Assembly: GCF_031179285.1 (NCBI RefSeq)
Contig: NZ_JAPSHY010000010.1
Span: forward strand, 62,001 to 126,000
Length of the DNA stretch: 64,000 nt
Source of the DNA: Microbacterium sp.
GTDB lineage: Bacteria; Actinomycetota; Actinomycetes; Actinomycetales; Microbacteriaceae
Reading direction: 5' to 3'
Under the pieces are notes generated by a model. The model saw only the letters and a list, made by a program, of their open reading frames with translations, had not been told where the DNA came from and made no database searches. The position numbers and the translations under genes are program-made. Shown in pieces: positions 9,674-20,474 of this stretch; the first letter of the stretch is position 1, and each line of letters opens with the position of its first letter.

Positions 9674-10426
9674 GTGCCCGAAAAACTGCCCGATCTGCTC
9701 CGTGCGGACGGTGTGCTCCTCGACCTCGACGGAGTACTGACACCCACCGCCGAGGTGCACATGCGCGCCTGGAAGGCCGTCTTCGACGACGTCTTCGCGC
9801 GCTGGGGGATCGAGCCGCCTTACTCGGATGCCGATTACTTCGACTACGTCGACGGCAAGAAGCGCTATGACGGCGTCGCGAGCCTGCTGCACAGCCGCAA
9901 CATCGAAGTGCCGTGGGGTGCCGTCGACGACCCGCCCGAAGCCGAAACGATCTGCGGCATCGGCAACAGGAAGAACGCCGCTTTCTCGACCTCGCTGCGC
10001 AGCGAGGGGATCGCGCCGTACGCCGGGTCGCTCATGCTGATCGCGCACCTGCGCGACAGCGGCATCCCGCTCGGTGTCGTGTCCAGCTCGAAGAATGCGC
10101 AGGAGGTTCTCGCCGCCGCCGGCATCCGCGAGTTCTTCACCGTCGTCGTCGACGGCGTCGTCGCCGAACGCGACGGCCTGGCATCCAAGCCCGCCGCCGA
10201 CATGTTCGCCGAGGGCGCGCGCGCTCTTGGCGTCGACCCCGCCTCGAGCGTCGCCATCGAGGATGCGACGTCGGGCGCCGCTTCCGCCGCCGCCGCCGGC
10301 TTCCGCGACATCGTCGGCGTCGACCGCGGAGCAGGCCCCGACGCCCTGCTGGCCGCCGGTGCCACCTGCGTCATCGACGACCTCGCCCGCCTTCTGCCGA
10401 CCACCGACCAGACGGAGACCGCATGA
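9674..10426 (+). CDS. HAD hydrolase, beta-phosphoglucomutase-like
   Basis: 250 residues from the GTG at 9674, chosen for GGAGG at 9664-9668; the frame is open upstream but lacks similarity. HAD motif I is LLDLDGVLTPTA, motif II falls in GVVSSSKNA, and motif III is IEDATSGAASA. The cap and the downstream GH65 phosphorylase point to a beta-phosphoglucomutase, which converts beta-glucose-1-phosphate to glucose-6-phosphate. The stop overlaps the GH65 start as ATGA, the standard pairing for disaccharide phosphorolysis. A simple sugar-phosphatase role cannot be excluded. Confidence 0.88.
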   Translation: MPEKLPDLLRADGVLLDLDGVLTPTAEVHMRAWKAVFDDVFARWGIEPPYSDADYFDYVDGKKRYDGVASLLHSRNIEVPWGAVDDPPEAETICGIGNRKNAAFSTSLRSEGIAPYAGSLMLIAHLRDSGIPLGVVSSSKNAQEVLAAAGIREFFTVVVDGVVAERDGLASKPAADMFAEGARALGVDPASSVAIEDATSGAASAAAAGFRDIVGVDRGAGPDALLAAGATCVIDDLARLLPTTDQTETA

Positions 10427-12903
10427 TCGATCGCGATCGTTTCCCCATCGACCCGTGGCGTCTCATCGAGACCCGCCATTCCGAAGAAGGCGTCGGCGAG
10501 ACCCTGTTCACGGTGGGCAATGGCTATCTCGGCCTTCGCGGCAATCACATCGAGGGCCGCGGCGCCCACGAGCACGGCACGTTCATCAACGGCCTGCACG
10601 AGACCTGGCCCATCCGGCACGCCGAACAGGCGTACGGCTTCGCGGAGGTCGGCCAGACCATCGTCAACGCCCCGGACGCCAAGATCATGCGCGTGTACGT
10701 CGATGACGAGCCGATCTCGTTCGACGAGGCGGACGTGCGCGAGTACCGGCGCGTCCTCGACATGCGCACCGGAGTGCTGGAGCGGACCGTGGTGTGGGAG
10801 ACGCCGTCCGGTAAGCGCGTGCGCATCCGCGACGAGCGCATCGTCAGCTTCGAGGAACGACACCTCGCGATCCTCCGGCTCGAGGTCGTCGTGGAGAACT
10901 CCGATGCCCCGGTGACGATCAGCTGTCAGCTGCTGAACCGTCAGGACGGCGCCGGGGTGTACTCCGGGACGCCCGCGGCGGCGCAGAAGACCGGCTTCGA
11001 CCCGCGGCGGGCCGAGAAGATCGGCGACCGCGTGCTGGAGCCGGTGGAGTTCTGGCAGGACGGACTGCGCTCGGTGCTGTCGTACCAGGTGGTCGACTCG
11101 GGTATGACCGTGGCCGTGGTCGCCGACCACGTCATCGAGACCGAGAACGAGTACAGCGCGCGTCAGCTCTGCGAACCCGACACCGCGAAGAACGTCTTCC
11201 GCGTGCAGGCCAAAGCCGGCGTGCCGATCCGGCTGACCAAGCTCGTCAGCTACCACACCTCTCGCGGGGTGCCGGCACGCGAACTCGTCGATCGCTGCCG
11301 GCGCACGCTCGACCGCGCCGCCGTCGAGGGTGTCGAAGCACAGTTCCGCAAGCAGGCCGAGTGGCTCGCCGCGTTCTGGGAGCGCAGCGATGTGCAGATC
11401 GGCGGACACGACGACCTGCAGCAGGCGACCCGCTGGTGCCTGCTGCAGCTCGCGCAGGCGGCCGCGCGCGCCGACGGCACCGGCGTGCCGGCGAAGGGCG
11501 TGTCCGGCTCGGGCTACAGCGGTCACTATTTCTGGGACACCGAGATCTATGTGCTCCCCTTCCTGACGTACACGTCGCCGCAATGGGCGCGCAACGCACT
11601 GCGCGCCCGCGTGCTGATGCTCCCGGCTGCTCGCCGGCGTGCGGCCCAGCTGAACGAGGCCGGTGCCCTGTTCCCCTGGCGGACGATCAATGGCGAGGAG
11701 GCCTCGGCGTACTATGCGGCGGGAACCGCGCAGTACCACATCAACGCCGACGTGAGCTTCGCGCTCGGCAAGTACGTCCGCGCCACCGGAGACGAGGACT
11801 TCCTCAGCCGCGAGGGCGTCGACATCGCGGTGGAGACCGCGCGTCTGTGGGCGACGCTGGGCTTCTGGCGCACGAGCGACGGGACTGAGACGTTCCACAT
11901 CCATGGCGTCACCGGGCCGGACGAGTACACCACGGTCGTCAACGACAACCTCTTCACGAACGTCATGGCACGCTACAACCTCCGCTATGCGGCTCGGGTC
12001 GTGCGCGAGATCGCGGAGCGCAACCCCGCCGCCTACGAGGCGCTCGCCGACCGCACGGGGTTGTCGGCCGGGGAGCCGGATGCATGGGATCGCGCCGCCG
12101 AGGCGATGTTCATCCCATTCAGCGAGGGGCTCGGCATCCACCCGCAGGACTCGCTTTTCCTCGAGCGCGAGGTCTGGGATCTGGCTCACACGCCCCGCGA
12201 GCAGCGCCCGCTGCTGCTGCACTTCCACCCGCTGGTGATCTACCGGTTCCAGGTGCTCAAGCAGGCCGACGTGGTGCTGGCACTGTTCCTGCAGGGCAAC
12301 CACTTCACGCCCGAGGAGAAACTCGCCGACTTCGAGTACTACGACCCGCTGACCACGGGCGATTCGACGCTCTCCGCCGTCGTGCAGTCGATCCTCGCGG
12401 CCGAGGTCGGCTACCAGGACCTCGCCAAGCAGTACTTCGAGCAGTCGATCTATGTCGACCTCGGCGACCTGCACCACAACGCCGCAGACGGCGTGCACGT
12501 GGCGTCGGCAGGCGGCGTGTGGACGGCGCTCGTCTCCGGCTTCGGCGGGATGCGCGATCACGCCGGCGAGCTCAGCTTCGACCCGCGCCTCCCGGCGGAC
12601 TGGCCGTCGCTGTCGTTCCCGATGCAGTGGCAGGGATCGTCCTTGCAGGTCACCGTCCTCCGTGACCAGCTGCGGGTCGAGGTGCGCTCCGGTGAGCCGG
12701 TGGAGTTCGCCGTGCGAGGGGTGGCGTACACGGCCGCGGTCGGGGCGGATGCCGTCGTTCACCTCGCCGATCAGGGGCCGCTCATCCCGGGCCGTCCGAC
12801 ACTGCGGCGGTTCGCCGACGCCCGTCGGGACGACGGCACGCGGCTGTCCGCATCCGTGCCGGTCATCACCACGGCGATCCCGATCATCGAGACCGTCGAC
12901 TGA
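10423..12903 (+). CDS. Glycoside hydrolase family 65 disaccharide phosphorylase
   Basis: 826 residues from the ATG at 10423. GH65 enzymes split alpha-glucobioses (maltose, trehalose, kojibiose or nigerose) with phosphate to glucose and beta-glucose-1-phosphate. The general acid is Glu501 in HGVTGPDEYTTV, the position equivalent to Glu487 of maltose phosphorylase. The N-terminal domain begins FTVGNGYLGLRGN, and VLKQADVVLALFL is the conserved (alpha/alpha)6-barrel segment before the phosphate site. The length is slightly above the typical 750-800. Translational coupling to a mutase supports phosphorylase rather than hydrolase activity. The substrate cannot be read from sequence. Confidence 0.93.
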   Translation: MIDRDRFPIDPWRLIETRHSEEGVGETLFTVGNGYLGLRGNHIEGRGAHEHGTFINGLHETWPIRHAEQAYGFAEVGQTIVNAPDAKIMRVYVDDEPISFDEADVREYRRVLDMRTGVLERTVVWETPSGKRVRIRDERIVSFEERHLAILRLEVVVENSDAPVTISCQLLNRQDGAGVYSGTPAAAQKTGFDPRRAEKIGDRVLEPVEFWQDGLRSVLSYQVVDSGMTVAVVADHVIETENEYSARQLCEPDTAKNVFRVQAKAGVPIRLTKLVSYHTSRGVPARELVDRCRRTLDRAAVEGVEAQFRKQAEWLAAFWERSDVQIGGHDDLQQATRWCLLQLAQAAARADGTGVPAKGVSGSGYSGHYFWDTEIYVLPFLTYTSPQWARNALRARVLMLPAARRRAAQLNEAGALFPWRTINGEEASAYYAAGTAQYHINADVSFALGKYVRATGDEDFLSREGVDIAVETARLWATLGFWRTSDGTETFHIHGVTGPDEYTTVVNDNLFTNVMARYNLRYAARVVREIAERNPAAYEALADRTGLSAGEPDAWDRAAEAMFIPFSEGLGIHPQDSLFLEREVWDLAHTPREQRPLLLHFHPLVIYRFQVLKQADVVLALFLQGNHFTPEEKLADFEYYDPLTTGDSTLSAVVQSILAAEVGYQDLAKQYFEQSIYVDLGDLHHNAADGVHVASAGGVWTALVSGFGGMRDHAGELSFDPRLPADWPSLSFPMQWQGSSLQVTVLRDQLRVEVRSGEPVEFAVRGVAYTAAVGADAVVHLADQGPLIPGRPTLRRFADARRDDGTRLSASVPVITTAIPIIETVD

Positions 12904-12918
12904 GTCGCATGCTCGTCG

Positions 12919-13023
12919 TGTGGGTCTCGGGGCGAGACCCCGAGACCCACACTCGACGCCGACCCACACTGATCGCCGCTTTTCGCTGTGGGTCTCGGCG
13001 CGAACTGTTGGTCTCGGCGCGAG
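12919..13023. repeat. Intergenic palindrome and GTGGGTCTCGGCG repeats
   Basis: A perfect 13-bp stem, gtgggtctcgggg at 12920-12932 with its complement at 12938-12950 and a 5-base loop, lies 16 bases after the GH65 stop and could end transcription. Further copies of the same word follow: gtgggtctcggcgcgaac at 12988 and gttggtctcggcgcgag at 13007, with gacccacac in the opposite sense between them. The words resemble other repeats in this window (17128, 20390, 30534). Confidence 0.75.
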
Positions 13024-13094
13024 GTCGCTCGCGGGGTCGGAACGTGATGTCCGGGGCCTGCCGAAGTGTCGGCGGCACGCCGTAGGCTGTTGAG

Positions 13095-15560
13095 GTGACC
13101 ACAGCCCTCTACCGCCGTTACCGGCCCGAGTCCTTCGGCGAGATGATCGGGCAGGCCCAGGTGACCGAGCCGCTGATGACCGCCCTTCGGGGCGACCGGG
13201 TCGGGCACGCCTATCTCTTCTCCGGGCCGCGCGGATGCGGCAAGACGACTTCGGCGCGCATCCTCGCCCGCTGCCTGAACTGCGCCGAGGGGCCGACGGA
13301 CACCCCGTGCGGCACCTGCCCGAGCTGCGTCGAACTCTCGCGCGCTGGCGGCGGCTCGCTCGACGTCGTCGAGATCGACGCTGCGAGCCACAACGGCGTC
13401 GACGACGCCCGCGACCTCCGCGAGCGGGCGACCTTCGCCCCCAGCCGCGACCGGTACAAGATCTTCATCCTCGATGAGGCGCACATGGTCACCCCGCAGG
13501 GGTTCAACGCGCTGCTCAAGCTCGTCGAAGAGCCGCCGGAGCATGTGAAGTTCATCTTCGCGACGACCGAGCCCGAGAAGGTGCTCGGCACGATCCGCTC
13601 CCGCACTCACCACTATCCGTTCCGGCTGGTGCCGCCCGCAGCCATGCTCGAATACGTCGCGAAGCTCTGCGGCGAAGAGGGCGTCATCGTCGAGCAGGGG
13701 GTGCTGCCGCTCGTCGTCCGCGCAGGAGGCGGGTCACCGAGAGACACCCTGTCGCTTCTCGACCAGCTCATCGCCGGCTCCGACGCCCCGGCGGGGTCGG
13801 AGACCGTCACGGTCGGCTACGCCCGTGCCGTCGCGTTGCTCGGCTACACCCACGCCGCTCTGCTCGACGAGATCGTCGATGCCCTGGCCGCAGCCGACGC
13901 GGCGACGGCCTTCCCTGCGATCGACCGGGTGGTCCAGACCGGGCAGGATCCGCGGCGATTCGTCGACGATCTGCTCGAGCGTCTGCGTGACCTCATCGTC
14001 ATCGCCGCCGTCGGAGCCGGAGCGTCAGCGGTGCTTCGTGGCATCGCCGAAGACGATCTCGAGCGCATGCGCGGGCAGGCGGCCGCCTTCGGTTCCGCGC
14101 GCCTTTCGCGCACGGCAGACATCGTCAGTGCAGCACTCGACGACATGTCCGGAGCGACCTCACCGCGCCTGCACCTCGAACTCATGGTCGCCCGCGTGCT
14201 GACGGCCGCCTCCGCCGGGGGAGCGGATGGTGCGGTTGCGGCCCCGGCCGCGCAGCCGACGCGGGTCACACCGGCACCGGCGGCATCCCCCGCCGCGCAG
14301 CCGGCGCCCACCGCCGGTGACATCCCGCTCCGCGGCGCGGACGGCGGGTCGCTCACGCCGACCGCCTCCGGTGCGGGGCCGTCCGATGGTCCCGCGGCAG
14401 ACGGTGCCGCCGTCGCTGCGAATGCTCCCGGTGCTGCCATCGCAGCAGCGGCATCCGACACCTCCGATCCGAGATCCGACGGCACCGCCGGGACGGCTGC
14501 CGGTGACTCTGCTGCGGGTGCGCGTTCGACGGCAGCTGCGCCGGCGGCATCCGTTGCCGCCGGACCGGTGACTCTCGAGATCCTCACGTCGGTGTGGCCG
14601 CGGGTGCTCACCCGGCTCGAGAGCATCAGCCGCTCATCGTGGCTGCTCGCCACAGCGGTGCAGCCTCTGGCCTACGACACCGAGAGCGAGGTGCTCACGC
14701 TGGGATTCACGAGCCAGCACGATGTCGCCAAGTTCAAGGGCTCCACCCCTGGCTCGGGTCCGTCCGATCATCTTCGTACCGCGATCGAACAGGAGGTGGG
14801 CGTTCGGGTGAAGTATCTGCCGGCACCGCTTCCCTCCGGTGGGCCGTCGCGTCGCGGCGGCGGGTCGCCCGCTCCGGCGGCGGGCGGCGGGTCGGGTGCC
14901 GCACAGGACAGCGCAGGTTCCCGCGCCACTGGTCCCGGTGCCGTTGCCCCCGGCGCCGCTGCCGCCGGTGCCGCCGCTGCCTCCGCGCCTGCCGCGCTGA
15001 AAGCAACGGGATCGGCGCCGTCGCAGGCACGCGGAGCGTCGGCACCGGCGGTCACTGAATGGGCGGTCGCTCCAATCCCGGCCGCTGATCCTGCGGTCGT
15101 CGCACCGACGCCCCTCCCGGTTGACGAGGAGCCGGCAGACGTCGAGGCCGCAGCCTCCGCGCCCGTTCCACCGGTCGACGGTGCCGTCGACGATGACGAG
15201 CCACCGCTGCCGGATGACGACGACGCCCCCGACCCGTTCGATGAGCCGCCATACGAGCCGGCGATGCCGACGCAGCAGGCGACAACGGCGTCCGCCGTCT
15301 CGACCGGCTCAGCGAATGAGGCTGCGCCGCCGGTGTCGGCGCTGCCGACCACGGCCGCGCGAGCCGATCGTCCGAACGCCGCCGCGGGCGCTCCGGCAGA
15401 TCATCAGGCGCAGCCGCGCGCCCAGCAACCTCCCGTCGTCTCGGAGCGCGGCCCGGCCACAGGCGGCGTGCAGCGCTACGGCGAGGCCGTGATCCGGCAG
15501 GTGCTCGGCGCCACCTTCCTGCGCGAAGAACCATACGAACCGCCGACGAGGTTCGCCTGA
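13095..15560 (+). CDS. dnaX: DNA polymerase III subunit gamma/tau
   Basis: 821 residues from a GTG. The clamp-loader ATPase core is at the N-terminus: [15 protein letters not shown], Walker [10 protein letters not shown] (about 44-52), the zinc-binding [19 protein letters not shown], Walker B ILDEAHMV and sensor/SRC motif [10 protein letters not shown]. After residue about 370 comes a long Ala/Pro/Gly-rich linker, a short folded tau-like segment (about 490-570), another low-complexity linker, and a conserved C-terminal tail ([15 protein letters not shown]). It loads the beta clamp in the replisome. It overlaps recR by one base, the classic dnaX-recR pair. Confidence 0.97.
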   Translation: MTTALYRRYRPESFGEMIGQAQVTEPLMTALRGDRVGHAYLFSGPRGCGKTTSARILARCLNCAEGPTDTPCGTCPSCVELSRAGGGSLDVVEIDAASHNGVDDARDLRERATFAPSRDRYKIFILDEAHMVTPQGFNALLKLVEEPPEHVKFIFATTEPEKVLGTIRSRTHHYPFRLVPPAAMLEYVAKLCGEEGVIVEQGVLPLVVRAGGGSPRDTLSLLDQLIAGSDAPAGSETVTVGYARAVALLGYTHAALLDEIVDALAAADAATAFPAIDRVVQTGQDPRRFVDDLLERLRDLIVIAAVGAGASAVLRGIAEDDLERMRGQAAAFGSARLSRTADIVSAALDDMSGATSPRLHLELMVARVLTAASAGGADGAVAAPAAQPTRVTPAPAASPAAQPAPTAGDIPLRGADGGSLTPTASGAGPSDGPAADGAAVAANAPGAAIAAAASDTSDPRSDGTAGTAAGDSAAGARSTAAAPAASVAAGPVTLEILTSVWPRVLTRLESISRSSWLLATAVQPLAYDTESEVLTLGFTSQHDVAKFKGSTPGSGPSDHLRTAIEQEVGVRVKYLPAPLPSGGPSRRGGGSPAPAAGGGSGAAQDSAGSRATGPGAVAPGAAAAGAAAASAPAALKATGSAPSQARGASAPAVTEWAVAPIPAADPAVVAPTPLPVDEEPADVEAAASAPVPPVDGAVDDDEPPLPDDDDAPDPFDEPPYEPAMPTQQATTASAVSTGSANEAAPPVSALPTTAARADRPNAAAGAPADHQAQPRAQQPPVVSERGPATGGVQRYGEAVIRQVLGATFLREEPYEPPTRFA

Positions 15561-16153
15561 TGTACGACGGAATCGTTCAGGAGCTCATCGACGAGTTCGG
15601 CCGGCTGCCCGGCATCGGACCGAAGTCCGCGCAGCGCATCGCGTTCCACATCCTGCAGACCCCGACATTCGACGTCGCTCGGCTGTCGGAGCTGCTCACC
15701 GAGATCCGCATCCGGGTCCGGTTCTGCGAGATCTGCGGCAACGTCGCGGAGCAGGAGCGGTGCGGGATCTGCCGGGACCCGCGCCGCAATCCCGCCCTGA
15801 TCTGCGTCGTGGAAGACGCCAAGGACGTCGCCGCGATCGAGCGGACCCGTGAGTTCCGTGGCCTCTATCACGTGCTCGGAGGGGTGATCAGCCCGATCGC
15901 GGGCATCGGTCCCGACGATCTTCGCATCGCGCAGCTCATGACGCGCCTCGCCGACGGCACGGTGCAGGAGGTCATTCTCGCTACGAACCCCAACCTCGAA
16001 GGCGAGGCGACTGCCAGCTACCTCAGCCGCCTGTTGACCACGATGCAGATCACCGTGTCGCGCCTCGCCTCCGGACTCCCCGTCGGAGGCGATCTGGAGT
16101 ACGCCGACGAGGTCACACTCGGGCGCGCGTTCGAAGGGCGGCGCGTGCTGTGA
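15560..16153 (+). CDS. recR: Recombination mediator RecR
   Basis: 197 residues, typical size. It works with RecF/RecO in loading RecA at gaps. The N-terminal helix-hairpin-helix is [17 protein letters not shown], the zinc finger is [21 protein letters not shown], and the Toprim domain includes [14 protein letters not shown] and [16 protein letters not shown]. It starts at the last base of the dnaX stop (TGATG). The EamA transporter gene overlaps its end by four bases. Confidence 0.97.
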   Translation: MYDGIVQELIDEFGRLPGIGPKSAQRIAFHILQTPTFDVARLSELLTEIRIRVRFCEICGNVAEQERCGICRDPRRNPALICVVEDAKDVAAIERTREFRGLYHVLGGVISPIAGIGPDDLRIAQLMTRLADGTVQEVILATNPNLEGEATASYLSRLLTTMQITVSRLASGLPVGGDLEYADEVTLGRAFEGRRVL

Positions 16154-17127
16154 GCGATTCGGTCGACGCACCGACGGTGCGGAGCGAAGATCGCGGTGGT
16201 CGGACGAGCGCACAGCCCGGGTTCACGCGCCGCGGCTGGCTCCTCTTCGGCGCGATGGCGCTGCTGTGGGGCGTGCCCTACCTCTTCATCAGCATCGCGG
16301 TGGAGTCGATCTCGCCGCCGGCGATCGTCGCGGGTCGCACGCTCATCGCTGCGCTCCTGCTGCTTCCCTTCGCCATCCGCAACGGCAGCCTGCGCGCCGC
16401 CCTCAGACACTGGCCCTGGGTCCTCGCCTTCGGCCTCGTCGAGATGGCCGGACCCTTCCTGTTGCTCGGACACGCCGAGATGACTCTGCCTTCCGGTATG
16501 ACGGGGCTGCTCGTCGCCACCGTGCCGCTGTTCGCCGCGATCATCGCCCTGGGCGGGGGCGACCGCGCGGTCCTGCGACCCGCACGTGCCATCGGGCTGC
16601 TGGTGGGATTCGTCGGCGTCGCGATCGTCGTGGCGGGGCCCGGCCTGTTCGGCGGTGAGGTGAGCCTGTTCGCGGCGGTGGAGGTGCTGCTGGTCGCGGT
16701 GCTGTATGCAGTCGCCCCGTTCATCGTCGCCCGCAAGCTCGCCCAGGTGCCATCCCTCGGCACGATCACGCTTTCGCTGCTGATGATCGGCGTGATCTAT
16801 CTGCCGATCGGACTGCTCACGCAGCATGAGATCCCGACCATGCCGTCGGTGCTGGCGCTTCTGGCCCTGGCAATCGTCTGCACCGCGGTGGCGTTCCTGG
16901 CGTTCTTCGCGCTCATTCGCGAAGTCGGACCGGTGCGGGCGCCCCTTTTCACCTATGTGAACCCGGTGGTCGCGATCATCCTCGGCGCGTTCGTGCTCGC
17001 TGAGCCGCTGACACCCGGGCTGCTCATCGGATTCCCGCTGATCATCGTCGGATGCTGGTTCGCCGGCACCGGCGGGCGCTTGCGTGCTCCTGCCGGGACG
17101 CCGCCGCCCGCCGTTCCGACTCCCTGA
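16150..17127 (+). CDS. EamA/DMT family transporter
   Basis: 325 residues from a GTG overlapping the recR stop. About ten hydrophobic segments are arranged as two EamA repeats, the first from residue about 30 ([19 protein letters not shown]) and the second from about 175. Conserved features include a proline-rich loop after the first helix and [19 protein letters not shown] near the end. DMT proteins export or exchange small metabolites across the membrane; the substrate is not predictable. Its link to recR is probably only transcriptional. Confidence 0.88.
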   Translation: MSDSVDAPTVRSEDRGGRTSAQPGFTRRGWLLFGAMALLWGVPYLFISIAVESISPPAIVAGRTLIAALLLLPFAIRNGSLRAALRHWPWVLAFGLVEMAGPFLLLGHAEMTLPSGMTGLLVATVPLFAAIIALGGGDRAVLRPARAIGLLVGFVGVAIVVAGPGLFGGEVSLFAAVEVLLVAVLYAVAPFIVARKLAQVPSLGTITLSLLMIGVIYLPIGLLTQHEIPTMPSVLALLALAIVCTAVAFLAFFALIREVGPVRAPLFTYVNPVVAIILGAFVLAEPLTPGLLIGFPLIIVGCWFAGTGGRLRAPAGTPPPAVPTP

Positions 17128-17143
17128 TCTCGGCGCGCGGGCT

Positions 17144-17244
17144 GCCGAGTGCACGGCTTTCCGCCGAGTGCACGGCTCGTTGACCTCGAATACCCGTGCA
17201 CTCGGCGAGAACCCGTGCACTCGGCGAGAGCTCGTGCACTCGAC
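17144..17244. repeat. Inverted 19-bp repeat array (GTGCAC units)
   Basis: Five units with a GTGCAC core sit in the EamA-aspartokinase gap. Two head-to-tail copies of gccgagtgcacggct begin at 17144 and 17163. After a 10-base spacer come two identical copies of acccgtgcactcggcgaga (17192, 17211) and a degenerate third (17230). The period is exactly 19 bp and the two sets are in opposite orientation. There are no unique spacers, so it is not CRISPR. It may be a mobile palindromic repeat or a protein-binding array. Confidence 0.8.
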
Positions 17245-17350
17245 GGGCGCGCGAAGGAGACTCCGCGCATGCGTCACATGCGGGTCTCGGCATATGCGAC
17301 GAACGTAGAATGTGCGTGGGCGGATCCGCCCGACGTCCCCGGGAGTGAAT

Positions 17351-18640
17351 GTGGCCCTCATCGTGCAGAAGTACGGCGGCTCCTCCGTCGCCGACGCGGA
17401 GAGCATCAAGCGCGTCGCCAAGCGCATCGTCGACACGCGGCGCGCGGGCCACGATGTGGTGGTCGCCGTCAGCGCCATGGGCGACACCACGGACGAGCTT
17501 CTCGAGCTCGCAGCCGAGGTCGCTCCGATCCCGGCACCGCGAGAGCTGGACATGCTGCTCTCGAGCGGTGAGCGCATCTCGATGGCGCTGCTCGCGATGG
17601 CCATCCACTCGATGGGCTTCGAAGCCCGCTCCTTCACCGGCAGCCAGGCCGGCATGATCACCGACTCGCAGCACGGTGCCGCGCGCATCGTCGATGTCAC
17701 CCCCATCCGGCTGCGGGAGGCGCTCGATGAGGGCGCGATCGTCATCGTCGCCGGGTTCCAGGGATTCAACCGCGACACCCGCGACATCACGACGCTGGGG
17801 CGCGGAGGCTCCGACACCACCGCGGTGGCGTTGGCCGCAGCGCTCGACGCGGACGTGTGCGAGATCTACAGCGACGTCGACGGCATCTTCACTGCAGACC
17901 CCCGCGTCATCCCGCGGGCACAGAAGCTCGACCACATCGGCAGCGAGGAGATGCTCGAGCTCGCCGCGAACGGTGCAAAGGTGCTCTACATCCGCGCCGT
18001 CGAGTACGCACGCCGCCATGGCGTGCTCATCCACGCCCGGTCGACGTTCTCGTCGGCTGAGGGCACATACGTTCTGGGCGAGGGTATGAAGAACCCTCGC
18101 GAAGCCGAGGGAGCAGCCTCCATGGAAGAGCCGATCGTCGCAGGAGTGGCCACCGATTTCAGCCAGGCGAAGATCACCGTCGCCGGCGTTCCCGATGTTC
18201 CGGGCAAGGCCGCCGAGATCTTCAAGATCGTGGCGAAGTCCGGCGCGAACGTCGACATGATCGTCCAGAACGTGTCGGCCGCATCCACGGGCCGCACGGA
18301 CATCTCCTTCACGGTTCCGAAGGCGGATGCCGCCGCGGCGCTGAAGGCCCTCGCGGGGGAGCAGACCGAGGTCGGATTCCACAACCTCGTGCATGACGAC
18401 CAGATCGGCAAGCTCTCGGTCGTCGGTGCGGGAATGCGCACGCACTCCGGCGTCTCCGCGACGCTGTTCGAGGCGCTCTCCGCCGGCGGCATCAACATCG
18501 AGATGATCTCGACGTCCGAGATCCGCATCTCGGTCGTGCTCCGCGGCGACGATCTGGCCGATGCCGCTCGCTCGGTGCACAGCGCCTACGGCCTCGACGG
18601 CGAGATCGAAGCCACCGTCCACGCCGGCACCGGTCGCTGA
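17351..18640 (+). CDS. lysC: Aspartate kinase
   Basis: 429 residues from the GTG at 17351, chosen because GGGAG lies five bases upstream and the protein then begins [19 protein letters not shown] as in its family. It phosphorylates aspartate, the first step to lysine, threonine and methionine. The amino acid kinase domain covers about 1-250 ([32 protein letters not shown]). Two ACT domains follow ([37 protein letters not shown]) and give feedback control. The Met at about residue 258 (MEEPIVAG) sits where actinobacterial genes often start a separate beta subunit; this is inference. Confidence 0.96.
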   Translation: MALIVQKYGGSSVADAESIKRVAKRIVDTRRAGHDVVVAVSAMGDTTDELLELAAEVAPIPAPRELDMLLSSGERISMALLAMAIHSMGFEARSFTGSQAGMITDSQHGAARIVDVTPIRLREALDEGAIVIVAGFQGFNRDTRDITTLGRGGSDTTAVALAAALDADVCEIYSDVDGIFTADPRVIPRAQKLDHIGSEEMLELAANGAKVLYIRAVEYARRHGVLIHARSTFSSAEGTYVLGEGMKNPREAEGAASMEEPIVAGVATDFSQAKITVAGVPDVPGKAAEIFKIVAKSGANVDMIVQNVSAASTGRTDISFTVPKADAAAALKALAGEQTEVGFHNLVHDDQIGKLSVVGAGMRTHSGVSATLFEALSAGGINIEMISTSEIRISVVLRGDDLADAARSVHSAYGLDGEIEATVHAGTGR

Positions 18641-18641
18641 C

Positions 18642-19103
18642 ATGACGGTTCTCATCCGAGCGCTCGACCCGTCCGATCGCGCCGCATGGGAATCGCTGTT
18701 CCGCGGGTACCGCGACTTCTACGGGTACGAACCGGATCCGGGCGTGATCGGCACGGTCTGGAACTGGCTGCTCGACGACGGCCACGAGCTCCAGGGCCTG
18801 CTCGCCGTCAAGGACGGAACTCCTGTCGGCCTCGCGCACTGGCGGCGGTTCGTGCGCCCGTCGCGCGGCGGCGCAGCGATCTTCCTCGATGACCTTTTCA
18901 CGACGTCCGAGGCTCGCGGAGCGGGTATCGGAACCGCCCTTGTGGCCCGGCTGCAGGAGACGGCGGCATCCGAAGGCCTGCTCGAAGTGCGCTGGATCAC
19001 ATCCGAGACGAACACCGAGGCACAGCGACTGTACGACCGGCTTGCCGAGAGGCTCCCGTTCGTCACCTACGTCGCGCCGCCGGCTGGTCAGGTCACCGCC
19101 TGA
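18642..19103 (+). CDS. GNAT family N-acetyltransferase
   Basis: 153 residues, starting one base after the aspartokinase stop. The acetyl-CoA pyrophosphate loop is seen as EARGAGIGTALVARLQE, preceded by FLDDLFTTSEARG and followed by WITSETNTEAQRLYDRL, the usual beta5-alpha4 region. The substrate is unknown. Its place between aspartokinase and asd suggests shared transcription, but nothing links it chemically to the aspartate pathway. Confidence 0.9.
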   Translation: MTVLIRALDPSDRAAWESLFRGYRDFYGYEPDPGVIGTVWNWLLDDGHELQGLLAVKDGTPVGLAHWRRFVRPSRGGAAIFLDDLFTTSEARGAGIGTALVARLQETAASEGLLEVRWITSETNTEAQRLYDRLAERLPFVTYVAPPAGQVTA

Positions 19104-19161
19104 CGGTGCTCGGCGGAGCCCCCGCAGCACCACGCGTCTCCTACCCTTCGGAGCGCGGTAG

Positions 19162-20334
<1,173 letters not shown>

Positions 20335-20347
20335 TCTCCCATCCGCT

Positions 20348-20412
20348 GAGACTGCAGTTCGCCGCCGAGATCGTGGCGTCAGGCCACCGTCTCGGCGCAC
20401 GGATGCAATCTC
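20348..20412. repeat. Imperfect 29-bp inverted repeat containing CTCGGCG
   Basis: The arm at 20348-20376 (starting gagactgcag, ending gatcgtgg) pairs with 20384-20412 (ccaccgtctcggcgcacgg onwards), with a 7-base loop. GAGAxTGCA, GCCGAGA and GTGG blocks match on both sides. It lies just after asd and could act as a terminator. It shares the CTCGGCG word with other gap elements in this window. Confidence 0.65.
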
Positions 20413-20474
20413 GCCGGTCGGGGTGAGCGGCGCCGACCGCGATCGGGCCGTCGCCTTCGGGCAACTAGACTGGT

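Noticed and set aside
17144..17244. Possible CRISPR array
   Set aside because: The units adjoin with no unique spacers, the period is only 19 bp and the orientation flips, and no cas gene is present.
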